DNA of 35,877 bases from NCBI GenBank assembly GCA_020058315.1, contig JAGVEK010000152.1, positions 1 to 35,877 of the forward strand, written 5' to 3'. The stretch is from Candidatus Zixiibacteriota bacterium (GTDB lineage Bacteria > Zixibacteria > MSB-5A5 > WJJR01). Of the stretch, positions 24,112 through 33,307 are shown piece by piece; position 1 is the stretch's first letter; the number at the start of each line of letters is the position of its first letter. The position numbers and the translations under genes are program-made. The notes below the pieces were generated by a model that searched no databases, was not told the DNA's origin, and was given only the letters and a program-made list of their open reading frames with translations.

Positions 24112-27100
24112 ATGGCTCTCACCGACATCAACAGCGAAGACCGGCTCGTCCAGGAGACTTTCGCCAGCCATTTGCGCGACAAGCTCGGTTGGGAGAGCGT
24201 CTACGCCTACAACGTCGAGACCTTCGGGCCGCAGGGCACTTTGGGCCGGGCATCGGAGCGCGACGTGGTGCTGGTGCGGGACCTGCGGGCGGCATTCGCG
24301 CGCCTGAACCCGGACCTTCCGCAATCGGCGCGCGAACAGGCGGTCGAGAAGATCTGCCGCATCGACTTCGCCCGCTCACTGATCCAGCACAACCGGGAGT
24401 GCTACGGCTTTATTCGCGACGGTGTGCCGGTGGAATGGCGGGACGCGAGTGGCGAGACCCGGCACGCGCATGCGTATGTGATCGACTTCCGCAACGTCGC
24501 TAACAACCGCTTCCTCGCCGTGCGCGAGCTGAAGGTGCAGGGCGTGCGCGTGCCGCACTACAACCGGCGCGCCGATCTGGTGTGCTTCGTGAACGGCCTG
24601 CCGCTGGTCTTCATCGAGTTGAAAGCGGTCTATCGGAACATCCGCGCGGGCTTCGACGACAACCTGACCGACTACCTCACCGAGCACAGCATCGCCCACG
24701 CCTTCCATCACAACGCCTTCCTCATCGTGAGCAACGGGGACGAGGCCCGCTACGGCTCAATCACCAGCAAGTGGGACCACTTCGTTGAATGGAAGCGAAA
24801 CTCCGAGACGGAGAAGGGTCGCGTGGATGCCGAAGCGCTGCTCGATGGGATGCTCGCGAAAGACCGACTCCTAGATCTGGTCGAGAACTTCGTCCTGTTT
24901 GACGACAGCCGGGCTGGCGGCACGCGCAAAATTGTCGCTCGCAACCATCAGGTGCTCGGCGTGAACAACGCGGTCGGCTCGGTTCAGCGACAGGAGGAGC
25001 TTAAGAAGAAGTTTCCGCCGGAACAGCGTCTGCTTTATCGCACGGCAATCGTCGAGCAGAAGCTCCTACCCGAAGGTGAAACCGAATACGCTCACGCGCT
25101 CCAAATGCCGACGAAAGCTCTTGAACTACCCCTCATCGAAAAGGCGCATCCCGATCTCGGTCGACTGGGCGTTTTCTGGCACACGCAAGGCAGCGGCAAG
25201 TCGTACTCGATGGCGTTCTTCGCCGAAAAGGTGCGGCGCGTCGTACCCGGCAACTTTACGTTTCTGGTGATGACCGATCGGGAGGATTTGGATACCCAGA
25301 TCTGGCGCACGTTTATTGGAAGCGGTGTGACCGACGAGAAGACGCCGCGAGCCAGCTCGGGCAAGGAGCTGCAGGATATTCTGCGCGGCAATCACCGCTT
25401 TGTCTTCAGCCTGATCCACAAGTTTAACCAGCCCGTGACCGAGCCCTACAGCGTGCGCGACGACATCATCGTCATCTCGGACGAAGCGCATCGCACCCAG
25501 GCCGGCAAGTTCGCGCGCAACATGCGGCTGGCGCTGCCCAACGCTTCGTTCATCGGCTTCACCGGCACGCCGCTCTTCAAACACGACGAGCTGACCAGAC
25601 GGATCTTCGGCGACTACGTGTCGCGCTACGATTTCAAGCGTTCGGAAGAAGACCAGTCCACCGTTAAGTTGGTCTACGAGAGCCGGGGCGAGAAGCTGGG
25701 GATCGCGAGGCTCGACCTCAACGATCGGATTGCGGACGCGATCGAAAAAGCTGAACTCGACCCCGACCAATCCGCGCTGATTGAGAAGTTGCTCGGCAAA
25801 GACTACGAAGTCATTACCGCCGACGACCGTTTAGACAAGCTGGCCGAAGACTTTGTCGAACATTGCTCAACCCGCTGGGAGACGGGAAAGTCGATGTTTG
25901 TCTGCATCGACAAGATCACATGCGCGCGGATGTTTCAACGCATTGAGCCGCGCTGGCGGGCCAAGCTCGCCCAGCTCCAAGGGCTCATCCTCGGCAGGGA
26001 GGCGGAGCTCAGCGCCGCCACCGACCCCGATATCCTCGAGCGTGTGACGGCGCAACTCAAGGGACTGCGCAGCCAAGCGCAGTGGATGGAGAGCACGATC
26101 ATCGAGATCGTCATCAGCGAAGCGCAGAACGAGGTGCGCGACTTCCAGAAGTGGGGCTTCGACATCATCCCGCACCGAGTAGTGATGAAGACCGGTTTCC
26201 AAACGCCCGACGGGAAGCGCGTTCCGGTCGAGGACGCCTTCAAGGACCCGCAGCACCCATTCCGCGTCGCGATCGTCTGCGCGATGTGGCTGACCGGGTT
26301 CGACGTGGAGTGCCTCGCGACGCTCTACATCGACAAACCGATGAGGGCGCACAACCTGATGCAGGCCATCGCTCGCGCCAATCGGATTTATCCGGGCAAG
26401 GTCTGCGGCGTCATCGTCGACTACAACGGCATGCTTAAGAGTCTTCGTGAGGCGCTGGCACAGTACGCCCTGGGCGACGAGGACGACGGTAGCGGAGCCG
26501 GGGCCATTGTGGCCCCGATTGAGGTACTGGTCGCGGGACTGCTTCAAGCGATAGAGGCAGCAGAGAAGCACTTGCTTGGACTCGGTTTCGACGCGACCCG
26601 TCTTTGCGGGGCAACGGGGTTTGACCGAATCGAAGCCCTTCGGGACGCGGTGGACGGGCTCTACACCTCGGACGAGGCCAAACGCCGGTTCGAGATCATG
26701 GCCCGACAGGTGTTCATTCGCTTCAAGTCGCTTCTCATGGAGCCAAGCGCTTATGCCCTTGCAGAACGTCACGATAACATCGAGGCCATTTACAAAAAGT
26801 TGCAGGACAGACGCGACACGGCCGACGTGACCGAAGTGCTCAAGGAGCTGCACCGGATCGTCAACGAGGCTATCCGCGCCGCGGCGCCCGATGCGGACCA
26901 CGCGGAAGGGCTTAAGGTGGACCTAAGCCAGGTCGACTTCGCGAAGCTCCGCAAGGAGTTCGCAAGCAAGGTGCGCCACAAGCATGTTGCGCTTCAGGAC
27001 ATCCGCGACGTAGTCGAGAAAAAGCTCGCGCAAATGCTCGCCCGCAACCCAATGCGGATGGATTACTACAAGAAGTACCAGGACATTATCGCAGACTACA

Positions 27101-27510
27101 ATCGTGAGAAAGATCGGGCGACGGTCGAGGCCACCTTCGCGCAGCTCGTCGCGCTCGCCGCGAGTCTTGACGCGGAACAACGACGGGCGGCCGACGAAGG
27201 CCTCAGCGAAGACGAGCTGGCGCTGTTCGACCTTTTGTTCAAAGAGAGGATCAGCAAGGTGGACCGTGAGCGTGTCAAACAGGCGAGCAAGACTTTGCTT
27301 TCGTCGCTTCGGAAGCTTCTCGAACCGATTCAGGACTGGACTCAAAAGACTGCGACACAGGCAGAAGTAAAGGTCTTCATCCTCGACAATGTGTATCAAG
27401 CATTGCCCCGGCCACCGTTCACCGAAGCCGAGGCTGAGGAGATCGCCGCCCGTGTGTACGAATACGTCTGGCAGCGCAGCGCGAGTGGGGACGATCTGCT
27501 TGCGGCGTAA
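24112..27510 (+). CDS. hsdR: Type I restriction endonuclease subunit R
   Basis: 1132 residues, normal for HsdR. Domain order: N-terminal PD-(D/E)xK nuclease (about 150-175; an RRADLVCFVNG stretch followed by VFIELKA), superfamily 2 motor with Walker A GSGKS (about 360), VISDEAHRTQ (DEAH motif II, about 453-462), SFIGFTGTPLF (motif III) and motif VI QAIARANRIYPG (about 750), then a helical C-terminal assembly domain. It translocates DNA with ATP and cuts unmodified DNA far from the site. The start is 1 nt after the ATPase stop, so translation is coupled to that gene rather than to hsdS. All motifs look intact and the system is probably active. Confidence 0.96.
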   Translation: MALTDINSEDRLVQETFASHLRDKLGWESVYAYNVETFGPQGTLGRASERDVVLVRDLRAAFARLNPDLPQSAREQAVEKICRIDFARSLIQHNRECYGFIRDGVPVEWRDASGETRHAHAYVIDFRNVANNRFLAVRELKVQGVRVPHYNRRADLVCFVNGLPLVFIELKAVYRNIRAGFDDNLTDYLTEHSIAHAFHHNAFLIVSNGDEARYGSITSKWDHFVEWKRNSETEKGRVDAEALLDGMLAKDRLLDLVENFVLFDDSRAGGTRKIVARNHQVLGVNNAVGSVQRQEELKKKFPPEQRLLYRTAIVEQKLLPEGETEYAHALQMPTKALELPLIEKAHPDLGRLGVFWHTQGSGKSYSMAFFAEKVRRVVPGNFTFLVMTDREDLDTQIWRTFIGSGVTDEKTPRASSGKELQDILRGNHRFVFSLIHKFNQPVTEPYSVRDDIIVISDEAHRTQAGKFARNMRLALPNASFIGFTGTPLFKHDELTRRIFGDYVSRYDFKRSEEDQSTVKLVYESRGEKLGIARLDLNDRIADAIEKAELDPDQSALIEKLLGKDYEVITADDRLDKLAEDFVEHCSTRWETGKSMFVCIDKITCARMFQRIEPRWRAKLAQLQGLILGREAELSAATDPDILERVTAQLKGLRSQAQWMESTIIEIVISEAQNEVRDFQKWGFDIIPHRVVMKTGFQTPDGKRVPVEDAFKDPQHPFRVAIVCAMWLTGFDVECLATLYIDKPMRAHNLMQAIARANRIYPGKVCGVIVDYNGMLKSLREALAQYALGDEDDGSGAGAIVAPIEVLVAGLLQAIEAAEKHLLGLGFDATRLCGATGFDRIEALRDAVDGLYTSDEAKRRFEIMARQVFIRFKSLLMEPSAYALAERHDNIEAIYKKLQDRRDTADVTEVLKELHRIVNEAIRAAAPDADHAEGLKVDLSQVDFAKLRKEFASKVRHKHVALQDIRDVVEKKLAQMLARNPMRMDYYKKYQDIIADYNREKDRATVEATFAQLVALAASLDAEQRRAADEGLSEDELALFDLLFKERISKVDRERVKQASKTLLSSLRKLLEPIQDWTQKTATQAEVKVFILDNVYQALPRPPFTEAEAEEIAARVYEYVWQRSASGDDLLAA

Positions 27511-27634
27511 AGGTCCGAATCCACGAACAGGATGTGGCGTACACCCCACGCTGCCCCGGAACCGAACCCGTCGCAGGCAAGTGTGCGTCTTCAAACAGAC
27601 AGTTGTAGTGACGGATGGCGATGCTCCCCAGCAG

Positions 27635-27671
27635 AAAAAAGATATTCCGCGCCTGCATTGGTTAAGGCGCG
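27635..27671 (-). terminator. Possible intrinsic terminator of the acidic-protein gene
   Basis: On the minus strand, CGCGCC (27671-27666) and GGCGCG (27653-27648) form a perfect 6-bp stem with a 12-nt loop, followed after 7 nt by six T (27640-27635). It lies about 45 nt beyond the stop of the minus-strand gene. The rest of the 27511-27714 gap shows nothing else convincing. Confidence 0.45.
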
Positions 27672-27714
27672 TTGTTCCGCCGAACGACGCCCGGTTCACC
27701 CACCCGCCCTTCGC

Positions 27715-28548
27715 TCACATCATCGGCCCAAACGGATCCATCGGTATGCCGGGCGGTCCAGGCGGAAACTGATCGTAGGGGTCCATCATCTGCATGGGGT
27801 CGTTCATCATGACTTGGTCCAACTGCTGCCACGCCTCATCGATCAAATCCTCCAACGCGGGTTGAGAAAACGTGTCAGACTCAAAGGCCGACTCAACGAG
27901 ATCGTCAAGGCCGGGGCCGGGTGCCCCCTCCTCTGACAATGTCGCGTCGCCCAACAGAGGCTCAGTGAGGTCTTCGACTTCGCGCGAGTAGAAGGGAATT
28001 TCCCCGATCTCCGAATAGGCTACATCGGGCCCCGGCGTGTCGAGGCATCCAGGCGGCGCTGATGTTGAATAGCCTCCCCTGGCATCGGCAAGTATGTTTC
28101 CCATTGCGACCGATCCATCATACTCGGCCTGCGCCAGCACGCGGCGCCAAATGTCCCCAATGGTTGGGGAACTGCGATGGGCAGGATCGATCATCGCACG
28201 AAACCACGCAAGTGGATCTTCAGCCGGCTCGTCCGGAGGCAGAGTACCGGGGGCAACGCGCAACGGCGGAGTCGGTTCAATCGGCAACCCCTCCCATGAT
28301 GGCGGTCCATGATAGTGCGGCCCAAAGGACGAGTAGAACGACCGCCCTGGGTCGTATTCGGTCGAGTCTTGCCCACCGAGATAATCTCCGCCATGGTTGT
28401 GCTGCGCTGCATGCCCCGTTGGAGGAGCCTGCGAGTTGCCGCCACCGCGCCTCTGGTACTCCAGTCCCGGCGTGTGACCGTCAGCCGAAATCTGCTTTCG
28501 TTTGCGGTAACGGAAGAACAATTCGTGCAATGGATCTTTTGCGAACAT
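27715..28548 (-). CDS. Acidic, Pro/Gly-rich low-complexity protein of unknown function
   Basis: 277 residues from the ATG at 28548 (MFAKDPLHELFFRYRKRK); a TTG at 28563 gives a slightly longer form. After a short basic start the protein is low in hydrophobic residues and rich in Pro, Gly, Asp, Glu and His (GGGNSQAPPTGHAAQHNHGG), so mostly disordered. A helical part sits at about 115-150 (DPLAWFRAMID, DIWRRVLAQAEYDG) and an acidic helical block near the end (LEDLIDEAWQQLDQVMM), then a Met/Pro-rich tail (PPGPPGIPMDPFGPMM). No family, signal peptide or TM. Reality is supported by consistent G+C codon use and a terminator-like hairpin downstream; the RBS is weak. Confidence 0.55.
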   Translation of the reverse strand: MFAKDPLHELFFRYRKRKQISADGHTPGLEYQRRGGGNSQAPPTGHAAQHNHGGDYLGGQDSTEYDPGRSFYSSFGPHYHGPPSWEGLPIEPTPPLRVAPGTLPPDEPAEDPLAWFRAMIDPAHRSSPTIGDIWRRVLAQAEYDGSVAMGNILADARGGYSTSAPPGCLDTPGPDVAYSEIGEIPFYSREVEDLTEPLLGDATLSEEGAPGPGLDDLVESAFESDTFSQPALEDLIDEAWQQLDQVMMNDPMQMMDPYDQFPPGPPGIPMDPFGPMM

Positions 28549-29002
28549 CGATCGTCTACTCAAACAAGCAAACTGTCTAGGTGTATTCTACCACGCGCGG
28601 CGGACCCGTTGCGAGCAAAAACCTTTTTTTCTTTCGGCGCCGTCAGCCGTGTGTCATCGGCGTGTCATCGCTGAGTCAGTCGAATCAGCGGGGGAGAAAG
28701 AACACCGAAGAGTCAGACCTGGGGGCGACGTCCAGGGCGCAACACGCACGCAGATCGCCTGCGTGGCGGGCAGGAGATCCTTGGGAGAACGAAGGTCCCT
28801 GTCCAACCATATCCGCGACATTGTCGCCATCGACTTCTTCGTGGTTTCCTTCTGCGCAGAGCCGCGAAAAAGCTCAGCGATGAGAGCCGAGGTTGCACAT
28901 TGCGCCGTAACTGATCGCAGATTCCCTTCCTGGTGCGGCAACTCCTCAAGAATCCAGCCTTACGAGCTAGCGGCTGGCCGGAGCCGACGTCACGGCCTGC
29001 GG
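28549..29002. other. Intergenic region without a supported gene
   Basis: About 450 bp between two minus-strand genes. Several short frames exist on both strands (for instance 28654-28941 minus), but their starts lack a usable RBS and no family is recognised. There is a short tandem (GTGTCATCG twice, about 28651-28671). The right end carries the repeat listed at 28967-29006. A promoter for the acidic-protein gene should lie at the left end but is not obvious. Confidence 0.35.
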
Positions 29003-29006
29003 CTAG
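28967..29006. repeat. Palindromic dispersed repeat, copy 1
   Basis: CTAGCGGCTGGCC (28967-28979) pairs with GGCCTGCGGCTAG (28994-29006), 11 of 13 positions, as an imperfect hairpin. The core TGGCCGGAGCC with a following GGCTAG recurs at 32221-32247, at the other end of the CsgG/TPR gene, whose stop codon lies in this copy. Confidence 0.5.
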
Positions 29007-32000
29007 CGTTCGTTCGGTACCCGAAGCTCTGCAAGCCGTGCCTCAGCACGTGCGGCCAGCGAATAGTTCTCTTCGCTGTTGAAGCCGCCGGTCACATCCC
29101 AGCGGTGACCCTTGATCCTCTGGACGACTATGTAGAGGAACTCGATTCCCTGAGGGAGATCGCCGGCTGCAATCTTGTCGTTGGCGTAATCCAACAACCG
29201 ATCGGTCGGCCAATCCGTGCGTGTCGGACGAAGTTCCGTTCGCTTCCCCCTGAGCCGCTCCAGACGCTCGACGGCTTGCTGGCCGAGCGTGACCGTGTTT
29301 CGGATCTCAGAACCGCTGATGAGGCCCCACTGTTGACCTTCACACGCCTCGATCACCTGTTTGAGCATTGCGGCCGCTTCGTCGATCTCCCCTCTCTGTT
29401 CTCTTAACTTTGCCACCTCAAAGGCCATAGATGCCTTGGATTGTCTTGTGGATTCAGAGCTGGGAAAGTGTATCGGGGCATCCATTCCGCGCTGATATAC
29501 ACGCTCGGCTTCCGACGACTGTCCAGCGGCCCGGTACGCCCATGCGCACCTCATGGCCAGCTGGCTGTGATTTACCGTGTACGGCGCCTTGATATCTCGT
29601 TCGAAACGGCGCAACTCAGCATCGAGAAAGCGCGCCACCTGATCGACTGTCTCTGTCTCCAAGAGAACCTTGGCCTTGGCCTGCACCGCGAGAGAACGCT
29701 GGTACTCCTCGGATGCCGACAGCATCTGATCGGCAAGCTCGCCAGCCTCGGCATACATGGCCGCGGCCATATACAGGCGGAATCGCTGCTGTGGATCAGC
29801 GTGGTAGACTTTCTTATTGGCTTCAAAGGCATCAGCGAGGTCTACTGCAATCCGATGGAGCTCTGAGATCTGTTCGCGAGGCATCAAGTCCGCCAGCCAC
29901 TGGATGGCAACCGCGGCATTCAAGAAAACGTGTCTCTCTTCCAACGGCTCACCCCGACGTGCGAGGTCAGCGAGACATCTGAGATATTCGAGACGCGCCG
30001 TGACGCCTTCGTGGCCCGCAGTACCTACGGTGCGAGAGAGTAGATCGTGTAGCGACGGAGCGTTGATTTCTGCGAAGACTTTCGTTCGCAGACGGGAAAT
30101 CTCCCCAGCGAGCGTCGTTTCGGCGGAGTAGCGAAGTCTATCCGCCTGCAGCCGATAGAACAGGTGAGGTGAAGAACGGCCCAACGTTTGAATCCACATT
30201 CCTTTTGAACGCGAATAGAATACCCCATCACCCCAGGCACAATCTCCGTACGCCGCGTGCACGACGCCAAATAGTTGGAGGTTGTATTTTGTCCGCATCT
30301 CCGCCGGCCATCGGCGGACTTCGTCCTCGGCTGAGGAAATGAACTGACGCGCCTTTTGCGTTTCACCTATGAGATCCGCCTCACGCGCAGCGAAGAAAAA
30401 CAAGTTGGCTTTGAACGTATCCGGCCAGTCGTCAGCGCAGAACTCCGGAAGTCGACCGGCGAGTCGGTCAAGGAGTTCGGCTGACTGCTCATGTCTTCCG
30501 ACTGAGGCCTTTTCAATGGCCGTCGCGTACTGAGCATAAAGCGTCGCCAAGCTGTTGGGGTAACGTGTAACGAGGGGCTGCAGCGTTTGTTCGAAAAGGT
30601 CGTTCGGAATACGGTTGTTCAACCCATTGGACTGCGTGTACGACTTGCTACGAACGAGAATCCACAGGGCTTGCGAGAGCCAGCTCGCGGCATCCGGTTC
30701 TTCGTCATCGATGAGGCTAACCAAGCGGCGCGCCAAGAGCCCTCGAAGCGTTGCCGCCTCCTCGCTGTCGCGTGGGTCGTTGTAAAGCCAGTCCTGAGCG
30801 GCAAGTAACACCATGAGGGCCTCGCGGTCCTTTGGATTTGCGGCGAACGCCCGCAAGTAATAGGCGTAGCGTTGTTCAGAGCTTCCAAGCCCGGAGATCG
30901 GCGACGCCGGGCGGTAATCCAGGGGTCGAAGCCCAAGCGGAGTCTGTGGCGCCGATGCACCGACACCACGACGGGCGAAGAGTTCGCGAAATAGCTCCGT
31001 GCAACATGCTTCGGACGGACTCGCAGCGCAGGGTCGGCTCCCCGTCGCCCACAGCTCGCTGGTAACTGCATCCACCAGTCTCATTTCCACGTTGGGCTCA
31101 GCGTTGGAAACCGAACTTCCATGGCTAATCGAGACGAGCACATCTGCCGCGAGTATGAGTCCGTCAGACAATACACGGTTTTCGAATTCGCCGGTCAATT
31201 CCAAATCAGACTCATCGGCTAGTTCGTGGATGCGGCGCGGGCGGAAGACTGTCATTCCCGGCTCCTTGATGAGAGCCCGGGCGAGCGCGTCCTCCAAGCG
31301 GGGATCTCGATCCAAAGTGGTGGGCGGCGCGACGATGGTCACGACAACCTGTTTGTCGCCGTTACAAATGCCGCCGTCGAGGCTCTCCAGCAATGTTCTT
31401 CCGACTCGATCCTGGGCCAACTCCTGCTGGATCGTCAGAGCGAAGTCATCAAGGCCCAGGGAACGAAATGCTTTCATCCGCCATAGGCGCGCCACATGAA
31501 AGCTCTTGTCCAGGTCGAAGGCATGGCGAAAGTGCTGTTCGGCGAACTCCGGTCGGCCGCCGATGAGCCAATCGAGCCCTCGATAGTATCGTAAAGCAAT
31601 CTCGGGGGTTGTGGTGAAACCAAGGCGTGGGGCGCAAATCGGGGATGGAAGTTCCCCCGGCTCTCCGAGCCCCGCGGCGATCTTGCCCGCTAATTCGACA
31701 ATCCCGCGGGCCACGTCTTTCGGGTAATCGCCGGCAACACCCTCACGAAGAACCTCGTGACCGTCCTGGGCTTCGATCAACGAGATGGACAAGTCGAATC
31801 GATCCGCCGGCCGCGGCGCGATTTCGCCTACGAGCAGATATCGTACCCACGGCAGCTGGGTTCGAATGACATCGTCGGGCCGCACCGTTCCTTGAGAATG
31901 AAGCCTGCGCTCCGAGAGGACATGCCGTAGATCTCGCCGCTCCAGCGTGGTGATTCCTTGCTCCTGGAGCGCAGCCGTCATGAATTCCGCTAAGCCGACG

Positions 32001-32197
32001 GCCCAGTTATCATGGTTGTCCGCGCCGTCTCGCCCCACTGCGAAGTCGAGCACGGCGACGGACTTGGCGAGCGTGGTTGACGACGGCCCCTGACCGGCGA
32101 CCTGAATCGGACAGATTGAGCCTGTTAGTGCGAAACCCCATGCCCACACCGCAGCCGCGAAACCTGCGACGCGCTTCTCACGATTCATGGTACGCAC
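29003..32197 (-). CDS. Secreted CsgG-like/TPR-type large protein
   Basis: 1064 residues. The GTG at 32197 is chosen because AAGGA lies 8 nt upstream; the ATG at 32188 is the alternative. A signal peptide covers about 1-35 (FAAAVWAWGFALTGS core). Residues about 47-130 have the CsgG/FlgO-like pattern: SVAVLDFAVG, then GLAEFMTAALQEQGITTLER, and VRYLLVGEI. Residues about 275-400 repeat a similar theme (VVVTIVAPPT, GLILAADVLVSISHGSS), suggesting a second such domain. The remaining ~650 residues are paired helices of TPR type. CsgG-like periplasmic proteins assemble export or surface structures; here the TPRs would bind partners. It is the last gene of a three-gene minus-strand cluster with another CsgG-like protein. 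Confidence 0.82.
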   Translation of the reverse strand: MRTMNREKRVAGFAAAVWAWGFALTGSICPIQVAGQGPSSTTLAKSVAVLDFAVGRDGADNHDNWAVGLAEFMTAALQEQGITTLERRDLRHVLSERRLHSQGTVRPDDVIRTQLPWVRYLLVGEIAPRPADRFDLSISLIEAQDGHEVLREGVAGDYPKDVARGIVELAGKIAAGLGEPGELPSPICAPRLGFTTTPEIALRYYRGLDWLIGGRPEFAEQHFRHAFDLDKSFHVARLWRMKAFRSLGLDDFALTIQQELAQDRVGRTLLESLDGGICNGDKQVVVTIVAPPTTLDRDPRLEDALARALIKEPGMTVFRPRRIHELADESDLELTGEFENRVLSDGLILAADVLVSISHGSSVSNAEPNVEMRLVDAVTSELWATGSRPCAASPSEACCTELFRELFARRGVGASAPQTPLGLRPLDYRPASPISGLGSSEQRYAYYLRAFAANPKDREALMVLLAAQDWLYNDPRDSEEAATLRGLLARRLVSLIDDEEPDAASWLSQALWILVRSKSYTQSNGLNNRIPNDLFEQTLQPLVTRYPNSLATLYAQYATAIEKASVGRHEQSAELLDRLAGRLPEFCADDWPDTFKANLFFFAAREADLIGETQKARQFISSAEDEVRRWPAEMRTKYNLQLFGVVHAAYGDCAWGDGVFYSRSKGMWIQTLGRSSPHLFYRLQADRLRYSAETTLAGEISRLRTKVFAEINAPSLHDLLSRTVGTAGHEGVTARLEYLRCLADLARRGEPLEERHVFLNAAVAIQWLADLMPREQISELHRIAVDLADAFEANKKVYHADPQQRFRLYMAAAMYAEAGELADQMLSASEEYQRSLAVQAKAKVLLETETVDQVARFLDAELRRFERDIKAPYTVNHSQLAMRCAWAYRAAGQSSEAERVYQRGMDAPIHFPSSESTRQSKASMAFEVAKLREQRGEIDEAAAMLKQVIEACEGQQWGLISGSEIRNTVTLGQQAVERLERLRGKRTELRPTRTDWPTDRLLDYANDKIAAGDLPQGIEFLYIVVQRIKGHRWDVTGGFNSEENYSLAARAEARLAELRVPNER

Positions 32198-32217
32198 GTT
32201 ATCGTTCCTTCGTTACG

Positions 32218-32253
32218 GCGTGGCCGGAGCCAACGGCGCGAGGCTAGTCGCCA
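32218..32253. repeat. Dispersed repeat, copy 2 (degenerate)
   Basis: TGGCCGGAGCC (32221-32231) is identical to copy 1 at 28975-28985, and both continue with ACG and a GGCTAG block (here 32242-32247). It lies in the 102-bp gap upstream of the CsgG/TPR gene. Confidence 0.4.
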
Positions 32254-32299
32254 ATGCACTGTCCACCGTCGTATGTCGCGGTTTCATCGCCCCTGGCGG

Positions 32300-33280
32300 C
32301 TACTCACTCAGAAGGTTCGGAACGATTCGACGCACGATCGTCGCCGCAGCCGCCTGCAAGGCGGCCTTGCCGGCCATCTGCTCCCCGAGATCGATCGCCA
32401 CTTCCGTTTGTCGATCCGCGGCGAGCAACGTTCCGGTGGTTCGTCGGCGCGCCGTGATCTCAACCCGACCCCGGCATGAGTACAAGCTCCCCCGACGAGT
32501 TCCGAGCTCGCTGAAGGCCTCGCCCACGATTTCGACATCCGGTTTGGCTTTTGCAATCTCTGGGTCGACGATCGTGAAGCCCAACTGCTGCAGGATCATG
32601 GTGATCTCCGTCTGCGCAGCCGGGTCCAACACTTCACGGCCGTTGTGCCGCTCGCGGATACGCACGGAGACAACCGGCAACCGGTTTCCCGCGATCGATT
32701 CCTTCATCCGACCGATGAAATCCTCCCTCGATTCGGTCTTGGCTAGAAGCTCGTTAGCGTTCTTTCGGATCGCGGCGGCCACCTTCCGCGCGAGCGATAC
32801 AGCCGCATCCACCGGGGAGTCTTTGACGCCGGTGCGCACCGACTCACTGAAGACTCGGCCGGTCTCCGTGCTGATGATCTTGGCAACCATCAGGAGCTCA
32901 TTGTCCACGGTGAACACACTACCGGTCACCAAGATCCTCGCCCCCGTTAGCTGACCCACCTTGGCGGCCGTGTCTGGCTTTACCGCCCCAGAGAGGCTGA
33001 ACTCTTGCTCGCTAAGCACCTTGTCCAGTTGCTGGCGTTCGACCGTAATGAAATGATCCTCGTTGGACAGGACTGTGGTCAGAACGCCGCCGATCTGCGA
33101 GCCAAGGGACGCAAGGCCCTTGTCACTCGATTCAAAATCAAGGACAGCTACGGCATAGAAGGGGTCCTTCGCCGCAGCCTCCCGAGCCTGGACCCGATCG
33201 ACAGCGATCAATGCGATCGCCGCGATCACTGCGCAAGCTACCATCCGATTGTCTGGACACGACACACGTGAGGACTTCAT
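32300..33280 (-). CDS. CsgG-like periplasmic protein
   Basis: 326 residues, with GGAG 7 nt before the ATG. A signal peptide runs to about residue 32 (MVACAVIAAIALIAVDRVQA), without a lipobox Cys at the cleavage site, so it is probably a soluble periplasmic or secreted protein, unlike classic CsgG lipoproteins. The CsgG core is clear: AVAVLDFESS (43-52), LGSQIGGVLTTVLSN (59-73), ITVERQQLDKVLSEQEFSLSG (78-98, quoted by its ends), and GARILVTGSVF (113-123). A second alpha/beta half (about 200-326) resembles the C-terminal unit of two-domain CsgG/FlgO-like proteins. It lies 27 nt behind the secreted unknown protein and 102 nt ahead of the CsgG/TPR protein, which shares its N-terminal fold. Confidence 0.87.
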   Translation of the reverse strand: MKSSRVSCPDNRMVACAVIAAIALIAVDRVQAREAAAKDPFYAVAVLDFESSDKGLASLGSQIGGVLTTVLSNEDHFITVERQQLDKVLSEQEFSLSGAVKPDTAAKVGQLTGARILVTGSVFTVDNELLMVAKIISTETGRVFSESVRTGVKDSPVDAAVSLARKVAAAIRKNANELLAKTESREDFIGRMKESIAGNRLPVVSVRIRERHNGREVLDPAAQTEITMILQQLGFTIVDPEIAKAKPDVEIVGEAFSELGTRRGSLYSCRGRVEITARRRTTGTLLAADRQTEVAIDLGEQMAGKAALQAAAATIVRRIVPNLLSE

Positions 33281-33307
33281 TGCAAGACTCCATCTGGTTC
33301 GTTCTGA

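Noticed and set aside
25867..26901. 344-codon minus-strand frame inside hsdR
   Set aside because: Antisense to the motor and C-terminal domains of HsdR, which carry all expected motifs; typical shadow frame in G+C-rich DNA.
27419..27658. 79-codon minus-strand frame after hsdR
   Set aside because: Overlaps the hsdR 3' end antisense, has no RBS, and most of it is Arg/Pro-rich shadow sequence.
28654..28941. 95-codon minus-strand frame in the 28.5-29 kb gap
   Set aside because: Starts at a TTG with GAGGAG directly abutting it and shows no recognisable family; could not be supported.
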